Assembly: GCF_964355755.1 (NCBI RefSeq)
Contig: NC_092673.1
Coordinates: 13,275,001-13,339,000 of the forward strand
DNA from: Antedon mediterranea
Taxonomy: Eukaryota; Echinodermata; Crinoidea; Comatulida; Antedonidae
Length of the DNA stretch: 64,000 bases
Direction of reading: 5' to 3'
Numbering within the stretch: the stretch's first letter is position 1; each line of letters starts with the position of its first letter. This document shows, in pieces, positions 12,223 to 23,664 of the stretch. Below the pieces are notes generated by a model. It saw only the letters and a program-made list of their open reading frames with translations. It was not told the DNA's origin and made no database searches. The position numbers were made by a program, and so were the translations under genes.

Positions 12223-12835
12223 GTGATGGCTCTATGCTATCTTCCCGCTGAAGAGATTTACTTTACAGACAGTGAAATTAACACTTGCATAAGGAAATAT
12301 AACCTACTGATATCTGACTACCATAGAAATCAAAAGGAAACAAATGGATATTTCAGCCAAGCTCCAGAAAAAAAGCCAAATAGTAAGGACGCTGAAACAC
12401 AAACCATGCCATGCTCACTAGAGGAACAAATATCTAATCTTGAGTCCAAAATAAATGTGCTTGTATCAAAATTCCAAGAAAGTACTACTTCTACTACATT
12501 TGAGCCTCAAATAAACTCCACAGAAATAATCCAACAATCCACTCCATTGAGAGATGTGCCTGTTATAAACACACAAAATCGCTTTAGTTTTCTTGCAGTA
12601 GAAGAAAGTCTAAATGATGACGCTACAGATGAACCAAAATGTGATTACCTAAAAGTAAATAGCTTGGATATAACCTAGTACGACAAAGAACAGTCTATGC
12701 CTTTACAAACCCCAAAACCACAAGAACCCAAAGAAACTTTGATCATAGGCGACTCAATGCTGAAACAAGAGGGCTGTGGAATACAAATGTAAAAACACTG
12801 CGAGGTTATACAGTAAAAGAATCATCAGCCAGCCC
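12223..12835 (+). pseudogene. Coiled-coil plus SGNH-like (GDSMLK) protein fragment, LINE ORF1-like
   Basis: A 151-residue ORF (12223-12678) has a helical segment EEQISNLESKINVLVSKFQE and then NTQNRFSFLAVEE. Past a stop, the same theme continues with TLIIGDSMLKQEG at about 12735. A coiled coil followed by NRFxxL and an (I/V)GDSM(L/V)K esterase-like motif is seen in ORF1 proteins of some CR1/L2-type LINEs and in related marine-invertebrate proteins. The first residues (MMALCYLPAEEIYF) may belong to the neighbouring MULE remnant. Assignment moderate. Confidence 0.45.
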
Positions 12836-12854
12836 TAAAAGAAATTGATATGAG

Positions 12855-13002
12855 CCTACTATTATTAAGCCCAATGGAACATGGACCCCAGGACAAGTCC
12901 GCCTACTACTGGATATCCGGGGTGAGGCTGCCGTCAATATCATGGTAAATGGTACGAGTAGGGATCGTCGTTCCTACGACAAGGTAGCAGAGAGACTAAA
13001 GG
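12855..13002 (+). pseudogene. Myb/SANT-like domain exon of a PIF/Harbinger element
   Basis: Reads PIIKPNGTWTPGQVRLLLDI, then RGEAAVNIMVNGTSRDRRSYDKVAERLK followed by a donor-like GTCAGT. This is the W...LLxI...Y..IAExL pattern of the Myb/SANT-like second protein of PIF/Harbinger transposons. A convergent minus-strand transposase fragment lies at 13705-13987, the usual partner. Confidence 0.6.
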
Positions 13003-13690
13003 TCAGTTTGAAATGCCATAAAGGCCTATGCCTAGGCCTAACTAATTAATACAATAGACCTAGTAAATACTGTAGGTAATAAATAATTACACTGACCTAC
13101 TTTATTGTTATTCATGCAGCTGATTATACAATATAGTGTATAAACTAACTATGAATATTATGATCAGTGCCAGGCAATGTGGGGAAATTCAGCATTAGCT
13201 AAACCTGTAAATATAGTAAGTGCTGTACATAGAGATCAAGAGTCATCATTTGTAAATAAAAAATGCCATTTGGTAAATGATAAAATACAATATTGTTAAA
13301 GAGGTACAGTATTGTTCCACAAAAACATGGAAAATGAGGATTAAAAAAAAACTTTGAATAGGCCATTTTGCAGTTTCAATAAAGTAAAATCATTTTTGTA
13401 GAAAGAAAATTGGATAAATTCAACAAAAATGTGACTATTTTTTTTTTAAATGACAGATTTTTATGAAAAAAATTTATTTTTCCGATCCGAATTTTTTTTT
13501 CAGGGGGAAAATTTATTTTTTAAATAACTATGTTGTATTTTTATAATATTAATATAAAAAAAAAATTTGCATATACCCTTTGGCAGTGAAACTTGATGGG
13601 CTAATGCCTATTCCAAACATATTAATTTAATTGGGAATCTTTATTATTCCTGTGTATGACATATAGTAGAATGAAATAAAATATCAATCA
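13003..13690. other. No gene seen (possible introns of the PIF/Harbinger relic)
   Basis: AT-rich sequence with TAGGCCTA-type motifs at 13020-13040 and long A/T runs at 13340-13570. It separates the Myb-like exon from the convergent transposase fragment. Confidence 0.35.
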
Positions 13691-13704
13691 CTAAAGAGAT
13701 AGAT

Positions 13705-13987
13705 ACAATACAGTATATTCAGTTGGCGTTGCCAACCACCAAAGAGTGATTCCAACTCGTTCATGAAATGGGATTGATCGCTGGTAATTTGTGTTGCTCT
13801 TCTTTATCTCGGGCCTCAATAACTCACATAAATTATTAAATTTATCCAGACACAAGCGAAAATGCGAACGAAAAATTTGATTATTATAATGATTGACTTC
13901 ATAAGTCCAAAATAAACGTCCGTACTCTCTGTTTCGAGCCCATAGGCCTCGCTTGATCGTTGAAGATCTGACGGCCGCCGCGATCAA
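13705..13987 (-). pseudogene. PIF/Harbinger transposase N-terminal fragment
   Basis: Minus-strand reading: REYGRLFWTYEVNHYNNQIF, then FRLCLDKFNNLCELLRPEI and SIPFHERVGITLWWLATPTEY. This matches the helical N-terminal region of PIF/Harbinger transposases (F..LL..v.P.I ... ERvaitLwwLAT). Frame stops at about 13691. The catalytic part is absent. Confidence 0.75.
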
Positions 13988-15330
13988 GTGGCCAGTGATG
14001 GTTCGTTGCTGCAGCCTAGAAAATCTCTCACAACGATGGACGCGTCCTCTTCTGAAATTTGAATTGCTTTCATTAGAGAAAAACTTAACTGTTGATTGGC
14101 GTTGTTGATTTGTAATAAAAAAAGGTAATTATTTGATAAAATGTGATTAATTAGTAAAATTGATTTTGATCGTCCATCGTCGCGATGTAAACGAACAGAA
14201 TAGAGGGCGGTATTTATATCTTTATTTAAAAAACTCTGGTGTTGCTAGGTTGGTGTGAAAGGGGCATCTCCGGAGTTTCTAGACGTTTTGAATGGTCAAA
14301 ACCCCGGGGTGTCTCCGGAGATCAATTAATACGCCATCTCAGCTTATTAAGAATATAGTTACAGAAGACAAAATAAAGAAGAAAAAAATGTCGACAAAAC
14401 AAAATGTACAAATATTCAAATGTTTTTAGGTCTACGGATCACAAGGATTTAAATGCCCTCATTCAATTAATTGAGAAAATGAACAGGATTGAGACACTCC
14501 ACAAGACCTGTAAAAGACAATGTCATACCTATGCATGCAGCAGATAATTCATAATCATACCATAGAAAAATTGGATCCCTCAATATTCTGTTTTAATTGT
14601 AGTGTAGAGTTTGATTTATGGCTTTATTTTTCAGTATAAAGAATACGGCAAAATACAAAATTAAATACAGAGAGAGTACCATAGTTTCATTAGAGCGTGA
14701 CTGCTGCGCGTTCTGTAGTTTGCACCGAATTAAATTGCACTAAATATAATATTATATGGACCACTTATATCTCGAAAACGCTTCCTATCCTGATCCATTA
14801 CCTTCCATATTCGTAATCTACAGAATCTATAGAAGTTGGATGGCAATTTTTCCCTCGTCGGGTGTTGATACTCCCCTTCCTGCCATTGGACTAAGAGGGC
14901 TGCAGGGAATTGGCATCAGATGTGCATGGAAGGAGGGCATTATGGTATGCTGGTCATTGCTAACCCAAAATCTGATGATGGTGGGCCTGCGGCTGTTTAT
15001 CCTATCCAGTACACTACCACATGTCTTTTATGATGTTTGCATGTATTGTATTGTATCATTAATCATGACGTCCTATGAGTAGGCATATAAGTGTCTTTAA
15101 AATTTTGAGCATATTGCCCAAATGGTGTAACACTAACACCTGAATATTGTAGCATAGTCACATTGCATGATTGTCAAAGCTATTGATTGAGCTTTCAATA
15201 TTTCCAAAAAGTTTGTTTTCCCTTTCTGTTATGTACTTCTTACTGTGATCACGTTGCCACAAAGTCAGTCTTCTACTTTTATATGAATTTCCCTTTCTGT
15301 CCTATTGGATTTTAAATTTTATGCTTTTGA
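13988..15330. other. No recognisable gene; one 108-aa unassigned ORF
   Basis: Holds two direct copies of a CTCCGGAG-containing motif (about 14268 and 14320) that may mark the outer edge of the neighbouring element. The ORF at 14756-15082 has no motif I recognise. An alternative frame reads CMEGGHYGMLVIANPKSDDG, which looks protein-like but is unassigned. Confidence 0.3.
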
Positions 15331-15334
15331 ATTA

Positions 15335-17145
15335 TTCTTAGATTGAACAAAGATACTTTTAAGTATGTTGTCCAGGAACTAAGGCTGTTTATTGACAACA
15401 GTGTGACAATTTGTGCGGAGTGGAAGGTGGCCATGACACAATACAGACTTTCATCGGGTATGTCCTTTAAAAGAACAGGAAACCAATTTAGTTGTGCCAA
15501 ATCAACTGTGGATGCATACTAAACGCCTTCAGTATGCAAGTGCTTTAAAACAATACGGCACGCTGACTTATTATAATAAATTAGAATGTACAGTGATCAT
15601 ATGCAACACTTTTGGTATAAACAAAAAGAATAATTTGCTATTTTTTTTATTGATTACACGGCAGCGACGTTCTAAAAGAAACACAGCACACAGATCTACA
15701 ACCGGTAATATCAGTATAGAATTGGAGAAAAAACAGTGTCAAATATTATTGATGAGATGACTGAAGCCCTAACAATTGTTAAAGGTAAATATTATGATTT
15801 TATAAATATAGGTTGAAAAACATCTTTAAATTAAAAAAAAAGTATTGAACATTGGTTACATCATCAAAGTAGTCCGGATTCCGGTATCAAATGATGTTAA
15901 GGAATTAATTGAGGCATGTATCAGTGGTGTTGAGCATGTAATGTGCAATTTTGCACAAAAAAATTGTGTTTATTTGTATTGACGCGCTGTAAAAGTGTGG
16001 ATGCAAGGGAATTAGCGAAGTGGAATACATAAAATTTCGTAAACGTAATTTAAAAACACAATAAGTCAGAACATTTAAAGTGATGTACAACAGAAATGTG
16101 CTGTACAATATATATGTATTATGGAAATAAATGTGGGATGAACCCACGTAAGACAAAAAAATAATATTCATCACTGATATGTTGAACTGTGAAATTTAAC
16201 ATAGCTTGAAATAGTCTATAATTGACTATTTCACTTTAGCTCCACAGTTAGGTAAAACTTTTTACCTTAATGAAAACAAGCCATCATGGTAGCCAATACA
16301 TGTTAAATTCATGTCACCATGCCATAGTAATAAAGGTAAGTCACTTAATAAATGAATTGTCTAAAAATCATTTCATCGTGACGCCAACTTTTTCAATGTT
16401 TTTCCATAAAAATGGAGGAAATGGAATGTATACTTAAAAATATAAACAATGTAAATTAACAAAAACATTTTATATATTTTTTAATGGTGAATATCATTGA
16501 AATTAAAATTATATACAGTTAATAATCAATTAATGTCTAAAATGTATTTTTCAGTTTTTTTTGCAAAGATGAAATAAAAATAAAAATAAATTGTCAAGTG
16601 GCTCTGAACGGCGAATACCATTGAAACGTTCGGTATGGCTATCTGAGAAGATGAGGTTCATGGCACCATATGTTGCTCAACGACCAACAATGTCAAATTT
16701 GGAAATGGTAAGATTAGTATATTGCCGTGACACTGACCCATTTAAGGTAAAAAAAAATTAGCTAGATTTTGTTTTTGGACTTTAGCCTGTTGACTAATAG
16801 AACTGGTTCTTGTTGCAATTCACCAGCTATAATGCCTAACACATTTTCTTCTACCTCTATACAATTGGTGTTTATAATTTTCCACTAAAACAATTATGCA
16901 GGCAGCATGTAGCACAAAATGATAGTGCTGACCTTATCAGGTTGTAAATGAATGTTAGTTAAGAATACTCTGAATCTGTTGGCAAGTATACCAAAGGCAT
17001 TTTCCCACCCCTTATTTTAATTTACGGCGCCTATCCGATGCTACCAAAATTTATTAAGGCCGTTTTCTGGACGAAATTTAACAAGCTTTCAGACTGTAGG
17101 GTCATTGTAGAACATGCCTTTATGCGTATAATACCAAATAAGGCC
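15335..17145 (+). pseudogene. PIF/Harbinger transposase, shattered plus-strand copy
   Basis: Separated pieces occur in the right order. About 15340-15515: LNKDTFKYVVQELRLFID, RLSSGMSFKRTGNQFSCAKST (N-terminal domain). 15705-15782: YRIGEKTVSNIIDEMTEAL followed by a donor-like GTAAAT. About 17015-17140: GAYPMLPKFIKAVF, then FNKLSDCRVIVEHAFMRI (region of the last acidic residue, RxxVExAF). Between them, 16600-16755 gives an unassigned protein-like stretch (MSNLEMVRLVYCRDTDPFK). The catalytic DGxH block is not found. The grouping into one copy is inference. Confidence 0.6.
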
Positions 17146-17489
17146 AAGGTCACACTCGCTCAAATCAATTTTCGGACGGCGAAAGACTTGCCTTAGTCAA
17201 GCGTTTTACGAAATCAAAAACTACATTGTTATCACAATTAGATTCAAATGTCACATAAAGAGAAAACAATAGGACATCATTTGTAATCATATTATTGCAA
17301 TTAATTCCGGAATGCAACGAATATGTTTAATTAATACAATAAACAAACAATAAACGTATGCATAGGTAGACTAGCCTAGGATTAGCTAGGCTAGACCATA
17401 GGGGCCTAGTTGTCACACTGGTCTAGGCTAATTTTAAATTTGTGACAGAATTAGTTCATATAGGATAAACAGTATTTAAATTAATTTTA

Positions 17490-17885
17490 TAGGTTAAACA
17501 TCCTGGAACCGGTGGTGGATATCATTTGTGACATTTAGGGAGGAATGAAAAGTGCGATGTTTATTGGAGTTTCAACAGGTGTGAAACATCTATAGAGACT
17601 GGTGAGTTATTATTATGATTAATTAAATTGTATTATATTTTTATGAGAATAAGTATTTATAAAGGTTAAAATGTTATTTTCAGGTAATGATCATCAAGAA
17701 GATGAATCAACTGATGACCAAAACGGAAAAGAAGTTTACATAACGTCAAGCTGGCCAAGTCCAAAAATTTAAAGGAACAAAATCGAAGAAATCAAACTGA
17801 ATGAGGAAATAAATAAATTAAAAATTAAATTGAATTTAGAAATTGCCATTTTAATGACACAAGTCCATGTGATCCAACAATAATC
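17490..17885 (+). pseudogene. PIF/Harbinger Myb-like ORF, C-terminal exons
   Basis: 17495-17605 reads KHPGTGGGYHL (one stop) LGRNEKCDVYW and ends at a GTGAGT donor. After an intron with a TTTTCAG acceptor at about 17683, NDHQEDESTDDQNGKEVYIT follows and finally a charged coiled coil KIEEIKLNEEINKLKIKLNLEI to a stop at about 17883. A KTGGGP-like patch plus terminal leucine-rich coiled coil is typical of Harbinger Myb-like proteins. It faces the minus-strand transposase at 18005-18875. Confidence 0.55.
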
Positions 17886-18004
17886 AATAATTTATACACA
17901 ATCAATCATACTTTTGTACAATAGTAATTTAATAATTAAAATTAGAAGATAAATAAATCAAAATCAAATAAATTAAGAATAAAAATATTTATTTATTATT
18001 ATTA

Positions 18005-18875
18005 TGCATATTGGTACTATTATACACCTCATCATTATTTGCTGATCGTCTACATCTTAGTCTTATATCTGGGAGTTTAAGATCTGTAGCTATATTATGT
18101 AACACCATCGTGGCAGCTATAACAGCACATATTCATTGGGAGGGGGGGGGGGGACATTCGGTTTTCCTCATCCTCTTCGTTTCCATATCCCTATTGTCTG
18201 TTCTACTAAACTTCTTGTTACGCATATTCAACATGCCTACGAGAAGTGTGTTGTATAACATCGAAGAGATTCCGTGTAATGAGATTTTAATTGCAAAAAA
18301 AGGCTACTTGGCTGAATCCTAAAATTTTGTGGATTTTGGAAGTGTCCTCAGGGTATTGTTTTGACCTCTCGTTAAATAAAAGTATGTGCTGTGAAAATGT
18401 TGACCAAATCTAGTAGATAATTGTGCCGCCTTTTTTTTATATTTTAACCGATTTATCCTAATTCTAAAACATTTTTTTTTTCTAATTTCAAAAGCAGATT
18501 TAAAAAATCAATAACTGAATATGCAAACTTTTAAACGAAATAATCCTTTATTAAAATCCTTAATAAACTCATACCGTAGTTCATAATCCTAAGTTGTATA
18601 TATACTCACATGCATTATAAATTAATATGAGTACGGTATAACACGGTATTACTATTTTATGTAAAACTGTAAGGATTTTGTGGGGTTGACCTCGGCCCGT
18701 GCAACACGCTAAAAATTAAAGACATGTTCAAATTTAGGGTGTTGTATAAACACAGCCTAAGCATCCCTTCCTGTTGACGTACATAAAATTCATTATCTGT
18801 TGGTGCCTGCATCCGAATGTGCGTGCCATCAACAGCTCCAACAACATTATATCCAAAGGATGTGATCTATCATGG
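18005..18875 (-). pseudogene. PIF/Harbinger transposase, minus-strand copy
   Basis: Minus-strand reading starts near 18865 with GYNVVGAVDGTHIRMQAPTD (first catalytic Asp in DGTH), with a frameshift before VNRKG. Farther on, about 18160-18220 gives VEQTIGIWKRR (last catalytic Glu block), and 18010-18120 gives CAVIAATMVLHNIATDLKLP, the conserved C-terminal helix (LHN). The middle third is unrecognisable. Convergent with the Myb-like exons at 17490-17885, reproducing the two-gene Harbinger layout. Confidence 0.7.
18142..18153. repeat. G12 homopolymer
   Basis: Run of twelve G within the degenerate transposase. Likely a slippage-prone site that disrupts the reading frame. Confidence 0.9.
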
Positions 18876-19269
18876 AAAATTCGTTCAATGCATGGTCTTC
18901 CACGATCAATAATACCAAGGCCTATTATCGACAACGCTATGTTGACAACAACAAGAGAGGTTTAAGACTGTGTTAAGACTTCTCCGAGTAGTCTTTAACT
19001 TTTAAGACCATAAAACTTGAGTATACTATTTAACATAACAATAGAGATCGTGTATACTATACGCTAATAACCGAACATTAAGTTAAACAGTTCGCCAAAG
19101 CTATTATCAAACCAAATTATCTTGACCACGATATTCCATGCAGAAATGGAAATCTCATAACTCTATGTGCCTCACCCTTCACAAATTGTACTGTCGCGTC
19201 GCATGTAAACGACATGTTGCCGCTAATTGAGAATGACATGCGCAATGGAAAATCCACCATAACCATCAT

Positions 19270-20034
19270 TAACATTTTAACACAGTACTAATCTTCTTTA
19301 CTACGGACGAATCTTTAAAAAAAGACGTGCATAGATGTGCTGATCATCACATCTTACGCACCGGGACAATCCGCGTACAACGCCATCAAACATGTCTGGG
19401 GTTTGTGCACGCAAGCTTTGACGTCTGTGTCTTTACCGGACAGACTGGAAAGGCAAGAAAAATCTCCATAGGAACAACCCGACATAACGGAGGACGAGCG
19501 ACTTCAAAAATGATTTGTTGTATACAATAATGTGATGTCGAAACTTAACAACTACTTGGATGGCGTAACGTTCGCAGGTACTCCAATTTCAACAATGTAT
19601 ATCGCTTTTGACCAAGATGAAATGTCTTACAACGACTACGAAGTTATGTCTTGTAACAGCGGGAAGAAGTTTAGAGAAAGTGACTTTGTCGACGAAGTTT
19701 TATGCTAGAGCATATTGACAGACGGAAAGGTTTTATTGCATTTTACAAATGTACCAAGGATGATTGCAACCACTGCACTTCACATCCCGTGACCGCAACA
19801 AAACCACTAAATAAGTTAAGGTGTAAGGGGGGTTTTCCGTCACCAATGCTTGTGAGTGGAGAGCATTTTTACACGCTACATGTCTTGAAATTGGATTCAT
19901 GGGACACAAATGACAGGGCGTTAACAAATGGTGGGATTAGTAAATGCCTGATTTGTCCCTCTTACACATTTTTATCTAACGCTGATGTCACTTCTCATCG
20001 TAGAAAATACCATCAAGGACAGAGTGTGATGTGA
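19270..20034 (+). pseudogene. DDE-transposase-like family with C-terminal C2H2 finger, broken
   Basis: About 19345-19455 reads YAPGQSAYNAIKHVWGLCTQ and ALTSVSLPDRLE, a block resembling the (Y/C)APGxSAxNxIEHxWxxLxxALTxVxLP pattern of a family widespread in marine invertebrates, with frameshifts. Next come NNYLDGVTFAGTPISTMYIA (about 19545-19610) and the 110-residue ORF 19702-20034, with RKGFIAFYKCTKDDCNHC and a terminal finger CLICPSYTFLSNADVTSHRR (C-x2-C-x12-H-x4-H, second His in KYH). The function of the family is not established as far as I know; transposase-like origin is inference. Confidence 0.5.
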
Positions 20035-20184
20035 ATATGTCCTACTATTATATACACAATAAATACAAATATACACCTATTATTAATTCCATTTAAAGTA
20101 GTTGATATTGGAACATGTATATCATAATTTTATTTCATTGTATTTTTAAAATGGGTTTGTATTGCCTGCTGTGTTTATATATAC

Positions 20185-20850
20185 AGTATATATATATCGG
20201 ATATCTGAACGTCCCAGAAAGAGTTAAGTTCAAATGTTTATGCAATGTATATAAAATTTTTAATAATTCTGCTCCAATGTATCTAAATAGTAACTTTGTT
20301 CGTATTGTTGATTACCACTCTAGAAGGACACGTAGTGCCACAAATTTAAATTATAGGATTCCAATAATTAAGGGCTGCGAACAAAAAACTTTTTATTACA
20401 ACTCAATAAAAGCCTGGAACGCTATACCATTATATGTAAAAAGTAATATTTCATTAGAAAATTTTAAATTGGCACTAAAACAGCATCTCCTCAACATTTA
20501 ATTCTTTAATTTTTTTACTTTAGTGCAATAAATCAATTTTTGTATATATCTCTTATTATAAATCTTTCTTAAAACTGTAAATTAGGATTAAATTTTTGAT
20601 AAGTGTTAGATAAACTGTTATTTTTAAACTTTTATATTTTTATACCATTTTTTAGGATTCTTTTGATGTAATTTGTATGTTCTTTATCAGTTCCTTGTTT
20701 TTAGGACCCAAGTGGAAATAAGTTTTTAACTTTTCTTGGCATTCCTTGTAATCAAGGCCTGTGTTTCTGTGCAATTGTTTTTTCTACTTTTTTTTGCATT
20801 GTTTTTTATTGTTTTTTAACCTTGATTACTAAATAAAGAAATTCAAATTC
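20185..20850 (+). mobile_element. 5'-truncated LINE 3' end (CR1/L2-like)
   Basis: The coding tail (to 20501) reads NVPERVKFKCLCNVYKIFNN, RRTRSATNLNYRIP, FYYNSIKAWNAIPLYV, then FKLALKQHLLNI stop. This is the C-terminal connection domain of CR1/L2/Rex1-type RT proteins. A 3' UTR of about 345 bases ends in AAATTCAAATTC, a 3' tandem tail, and abuts a TA microsatellite. Truncated at its 5' end, as usual for LINE insertions. Confidence 0.7.
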
Positions 20851-20851
20851 T

Positions 20852-20891
20852 ATGTATATATATATGTATATATATATATATATATATATAA
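20852..20891. repeat. (TA)n microsatellite
   Basis: TATG/TATA repeat of about 40 bases directly after the LINE tail. Confidence 0.9.
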
Positions 20892-20989
20892 ATCAGGCAC
20901 AGAACATTAATTCTAAACCGCCCGGTGATATACTGAAATTTAATTAATTAATTTGAAACGATAAAGATGAGGAAATCTGTGAGAATGAG

Positions 20990-20994
20990 AAAAA
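20990..20994 (-). terminator. Pol III T5 terminator
   Basis: TTTTT on the minus strand begins two bases after the tRNA-like 3' end, as expected for RNA polymerase III termination. Confidence 0.7.
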
Positions 20995-20996
20995 GT

Positions 20997-21068
20997 CGCC
21001 CCAACCGAGACTCGAACTCGGACCGCCTGCTTGATATGCAGATGTCCTAACCATTAGACCACTGGGGC
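20997..21068 (-). tRNA. tRNA-like gene, anticodon AUC (nominal Asp), possibly a tRNA-derived pseudogene
   Basis: Minus-strand sequence folds into a full cloverleaf of 72 nt: acceptor GCCCCAG/TTGGGGC (7 bp with one G-U), D-arm region GGTCTAATGGTTAGGAC (also a good A box), anticodon stem TCTGC/GCAGG with loop ATATCAA, so anticodon AUC after U33, and T-arm CCGAG/CTCGG with loop TTCGAGT (B box). The D-arm resembles tRNA-Glu more than tRNA-Asp, and eukaryotes normally use GUC for Asp. It may be a mutated tRNA-Glu-type copy or a tRNA-derived repeat. A Pol III terminator follows. Confidence 0.65.
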
Positions 21069-21194
21069 TTTCATGGTATTGTTCGAACTCGATTGGATAG
21101 CGACTCTTTAACATTCTCGGCGTGGTACGGCGGAACAGATAAATCATTGATTCATTCCGAATATAAGCACTGTTTCTATAATTTACAGTATGAT

Positions 21195-21220
21195 TTATAT
21201 ATATATATATATATATATAT
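21195..21220. repeat. (TA)n microsatellite
   Basis: About 13 TA dinucleotides. Confidence 0.9.
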
Positions 21221-21941
21221 GTATTGCTTGTTTGAAATTGCCAACAATATGGGAACTAGTATTTCAATAACTCAATTTCAAATTTGGTATTTATAAATAA
21301 ATAAAATGTTAATAGTAATACTGTACCTGTAAAATAAACATTTTCTATAATGCTCCTGAAATATTTTTATGTATTTAAAAACATAATAATTGTCATATTA
21401 TTATTATATAGTATGTTGAACTGCACGATCCTATAAAAATAATGTTGTTATTTTGAAAAGCATTGTTACCCACAAAACTATGAAAAATCATACTTTAATC
21501 AATGGTTTCTATTACCTAAGATACCTTGGTGTTTTGAAATGTTTTTTTCATACGCAAAAACGAAACAATCACACGCACGAACCTAGCTAAGTCAGTGATC
21601 GCTAGGCCACCTAGGTTAGGCCTAGCTAGCTAAAATATACAGCCGGCCCAGCAAACTGGTAGCGGGACAATTCGGCCCAGCACCATTCAGCCCTGAGACA
21701 ATTCGGCACACTTTAATTTATCGGCTTTGATATGCATTTTATAAGCATAAAATAGTTTCCCTAAACTTTATTTTCAGAGAGACTATGTGGTAGTACTACT
21801 AGAGATAAAGATGCAATAAAATATTTTGAAAACATTGTCGAAAATGATCATAAAGGGGTAATGATAAATGATCAAATAACTTACCATTTGGTTGAGATAT
21901 ACTTGATGTTACATTGCTGAGAAACTTAATTCGTATTTATA
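21221..21941. other. No gene seen
   Basis: AT-rich spacer with a TAGGCCTA/CTAGCTAG motif cluster at about 21590-21640 and a short run rich in CAGCCCTGAGACAATTCGGC-type GC sequence. No ORF with recognisable content. Confidence 0.3.
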
Positions 21942-22165
21942 ATGGATGGGCCAACTGTTTTTAAGAAGGGTAGAGGCGTTAATTTAATATACCAAGGGTT
22001 TCAACATTCCAAAGATAAGACGGCAAGAGACGGAAAACAGTATTGGAAATGTATAAAAAGGACATGTCCTGGAAGGGTCCATACCAAGGGTTGAAGGGGA
22101 CGCACTTTTTGTTAGTATGGCTACTCCACATAGCCATGAAGTGGACGAAGAGACGTAGTAAAGGC
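21942..22165 (+). pseudogene. FLYWCH zinc-finger domain fragment
   Basis: Starts ATG (MDGPTVFKKGRGVNLIYQGF) and continues with GKQYWKCIKRTCPGRVHTKG. After a one-base frameshift comes GDALFVSMATPHSHEVDEE. The pattern F..G...L.Y.GF...W.C....C.GR.....H.H is the FLYWCH zinc finger (Cys pair, His pair). Such fingers precede MULE transposases; no transposase follows directly here. Confidence 0.7.
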
Positions 22166-22379
22166 TGGATTATGTCAACGTGCTGCCGACAAAGAAAATA
22201 AAAAGTATTGTTTATTCCAATATCTGTTTTTTTCTTTACAATAATGCAATGACACATGAGTATTTGGTGTGGAATCCTTCACCATGTTGCCAATGAACAA
22301 GAGTGGACACTATCAAAGTGAAGCCAGAACAGTTAGTTTCAATCATGGCCCCTTAGTATCGGTTTGGGATAAGGGTTGG

Positions 22380-22575
22380 TTGACCATGACTGTATAAATT
22401 CATATTTACATGTAATTTACTTTAAATTAATATTAGTTTATAAAATAATATTAATATGGTAAATAAACAGTATGTATTTAATTTGCAGTCAAAATATAGA
22501 TGAAATAGACATTAAAAATATTTTAAATATAGCAGTCCAGAAAAATCCTGGTTTTACTATAATACTCTAGTAGCT
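22380..22575 (+). repeat. Dispersed repeat EA, copy 1 (5' part only)
   Basis: Shares most of its sequence with 33740-33920, including the intron-like 5' side, the acceptor-like TAATTTGCAG, and the exon start (CAGAAAAATCCTGGTTT). It diverges before the Cys-rich exon seen in the 28.3-kb and 33.9-kb copies. Confidence 0.75.
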
Positions 22576-23590
22576 ACATCATGGAGCTATAAATTAGAAG
22601 GACTAACAACGAATTCTAGATTGTTTATCTAATGCCCCTTTAGCCAATCAGAGAGAAGCGGTAATTAGGAACATCAAAGATAATAGCAGAAAGTCCCCCG
22701 CTTTGATCACGATCATCTTTTACGTATAAAGGACATCCTCTATTGACTATTTTTGTGTGCGTGGAGAAATGAAATGATGACGCCACAGGCTTGGTTAACA
22801 AAACTAGCCATAAGGGACATGCGTAGTAAGCCCCTTTGGGTTGCTATAGAATGCTACGGAAAAAGATTATTAACGAAATATTTTTTTTTTAAACCGCATT
22901 TAAATCAAACTTTTCGTTCGTAAGTTACAGCCATTTAAAGGTAAGAGATATTTGGTTGTTTGTCGATCGTAATTGAGAAAAATTAGGTAAATATCTGTTT
23001 TAAAATGCTTTTTTTTTAATGGTTCCGCATATTTCCTAACAAATGACATGTCGTAACTAGTTAGTGTGGCCCATGTTTTTTTTTATAAAAAAAGCACTGT
23101 ATAATCTTAGAGTTTATTACAAATGCACCAAATAGATTTCTTTTTAGCATGTTTTAACTTGAATCAAAGTTATTACGATATCGCTTGTGACGTATTTTAC
23201 TTTAGTAACAGTTTTCTATACTTTAGAAGGGCCTTCTTCCTTTACTAATTCTTCTAGATTTATGCAAGTTAAGAAGTCTAGGCCTAGCTTTAAGTAATGA
23301 TATATAGAGCCTAGGCTTAGCTACTAGTAATAGTTGTGAGAATTGATCTGGCACAAAAGCCATACTCTACATAAAACTAATAATTTAAAATTATTCCAGT
23401 CTACTACTAGGCCTAGAGTAGGGACCTAACCTAGGTCTAGCTCCATGGCCTTTTTAATATTTAATAATAAATACTAAATTGCTAACTAGATGAGAAACTG
23501 TTGCTAATTAGTAACAATAATATTATAATATATCTAATTTGTTATTTTCTAGAAAGTGCCAAAACGCACTATTGTAAACACTGAAAAAGT
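22576..23590. other. No gene seen
   Basis: AT-rich spacer with TAGGCCTA-type motifs at 23275-23445 and A/T homopolymers. No protein motifs were found in six frames. Confidence 0.3.
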
Positions 23591-23664
23591 TTGTTATCAT
23601 TGAAATTTTCATGTTGCGATATAATTTACTTAAATAAAATACATATTATATTAAATATTTCAGA

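Noticed and set aside
14756-15082. 108-residue ORF as a real gene
   Set aside because: No motif, no splice context, hydrophobic composition typical of random AT-rich reading; left as unassigned.
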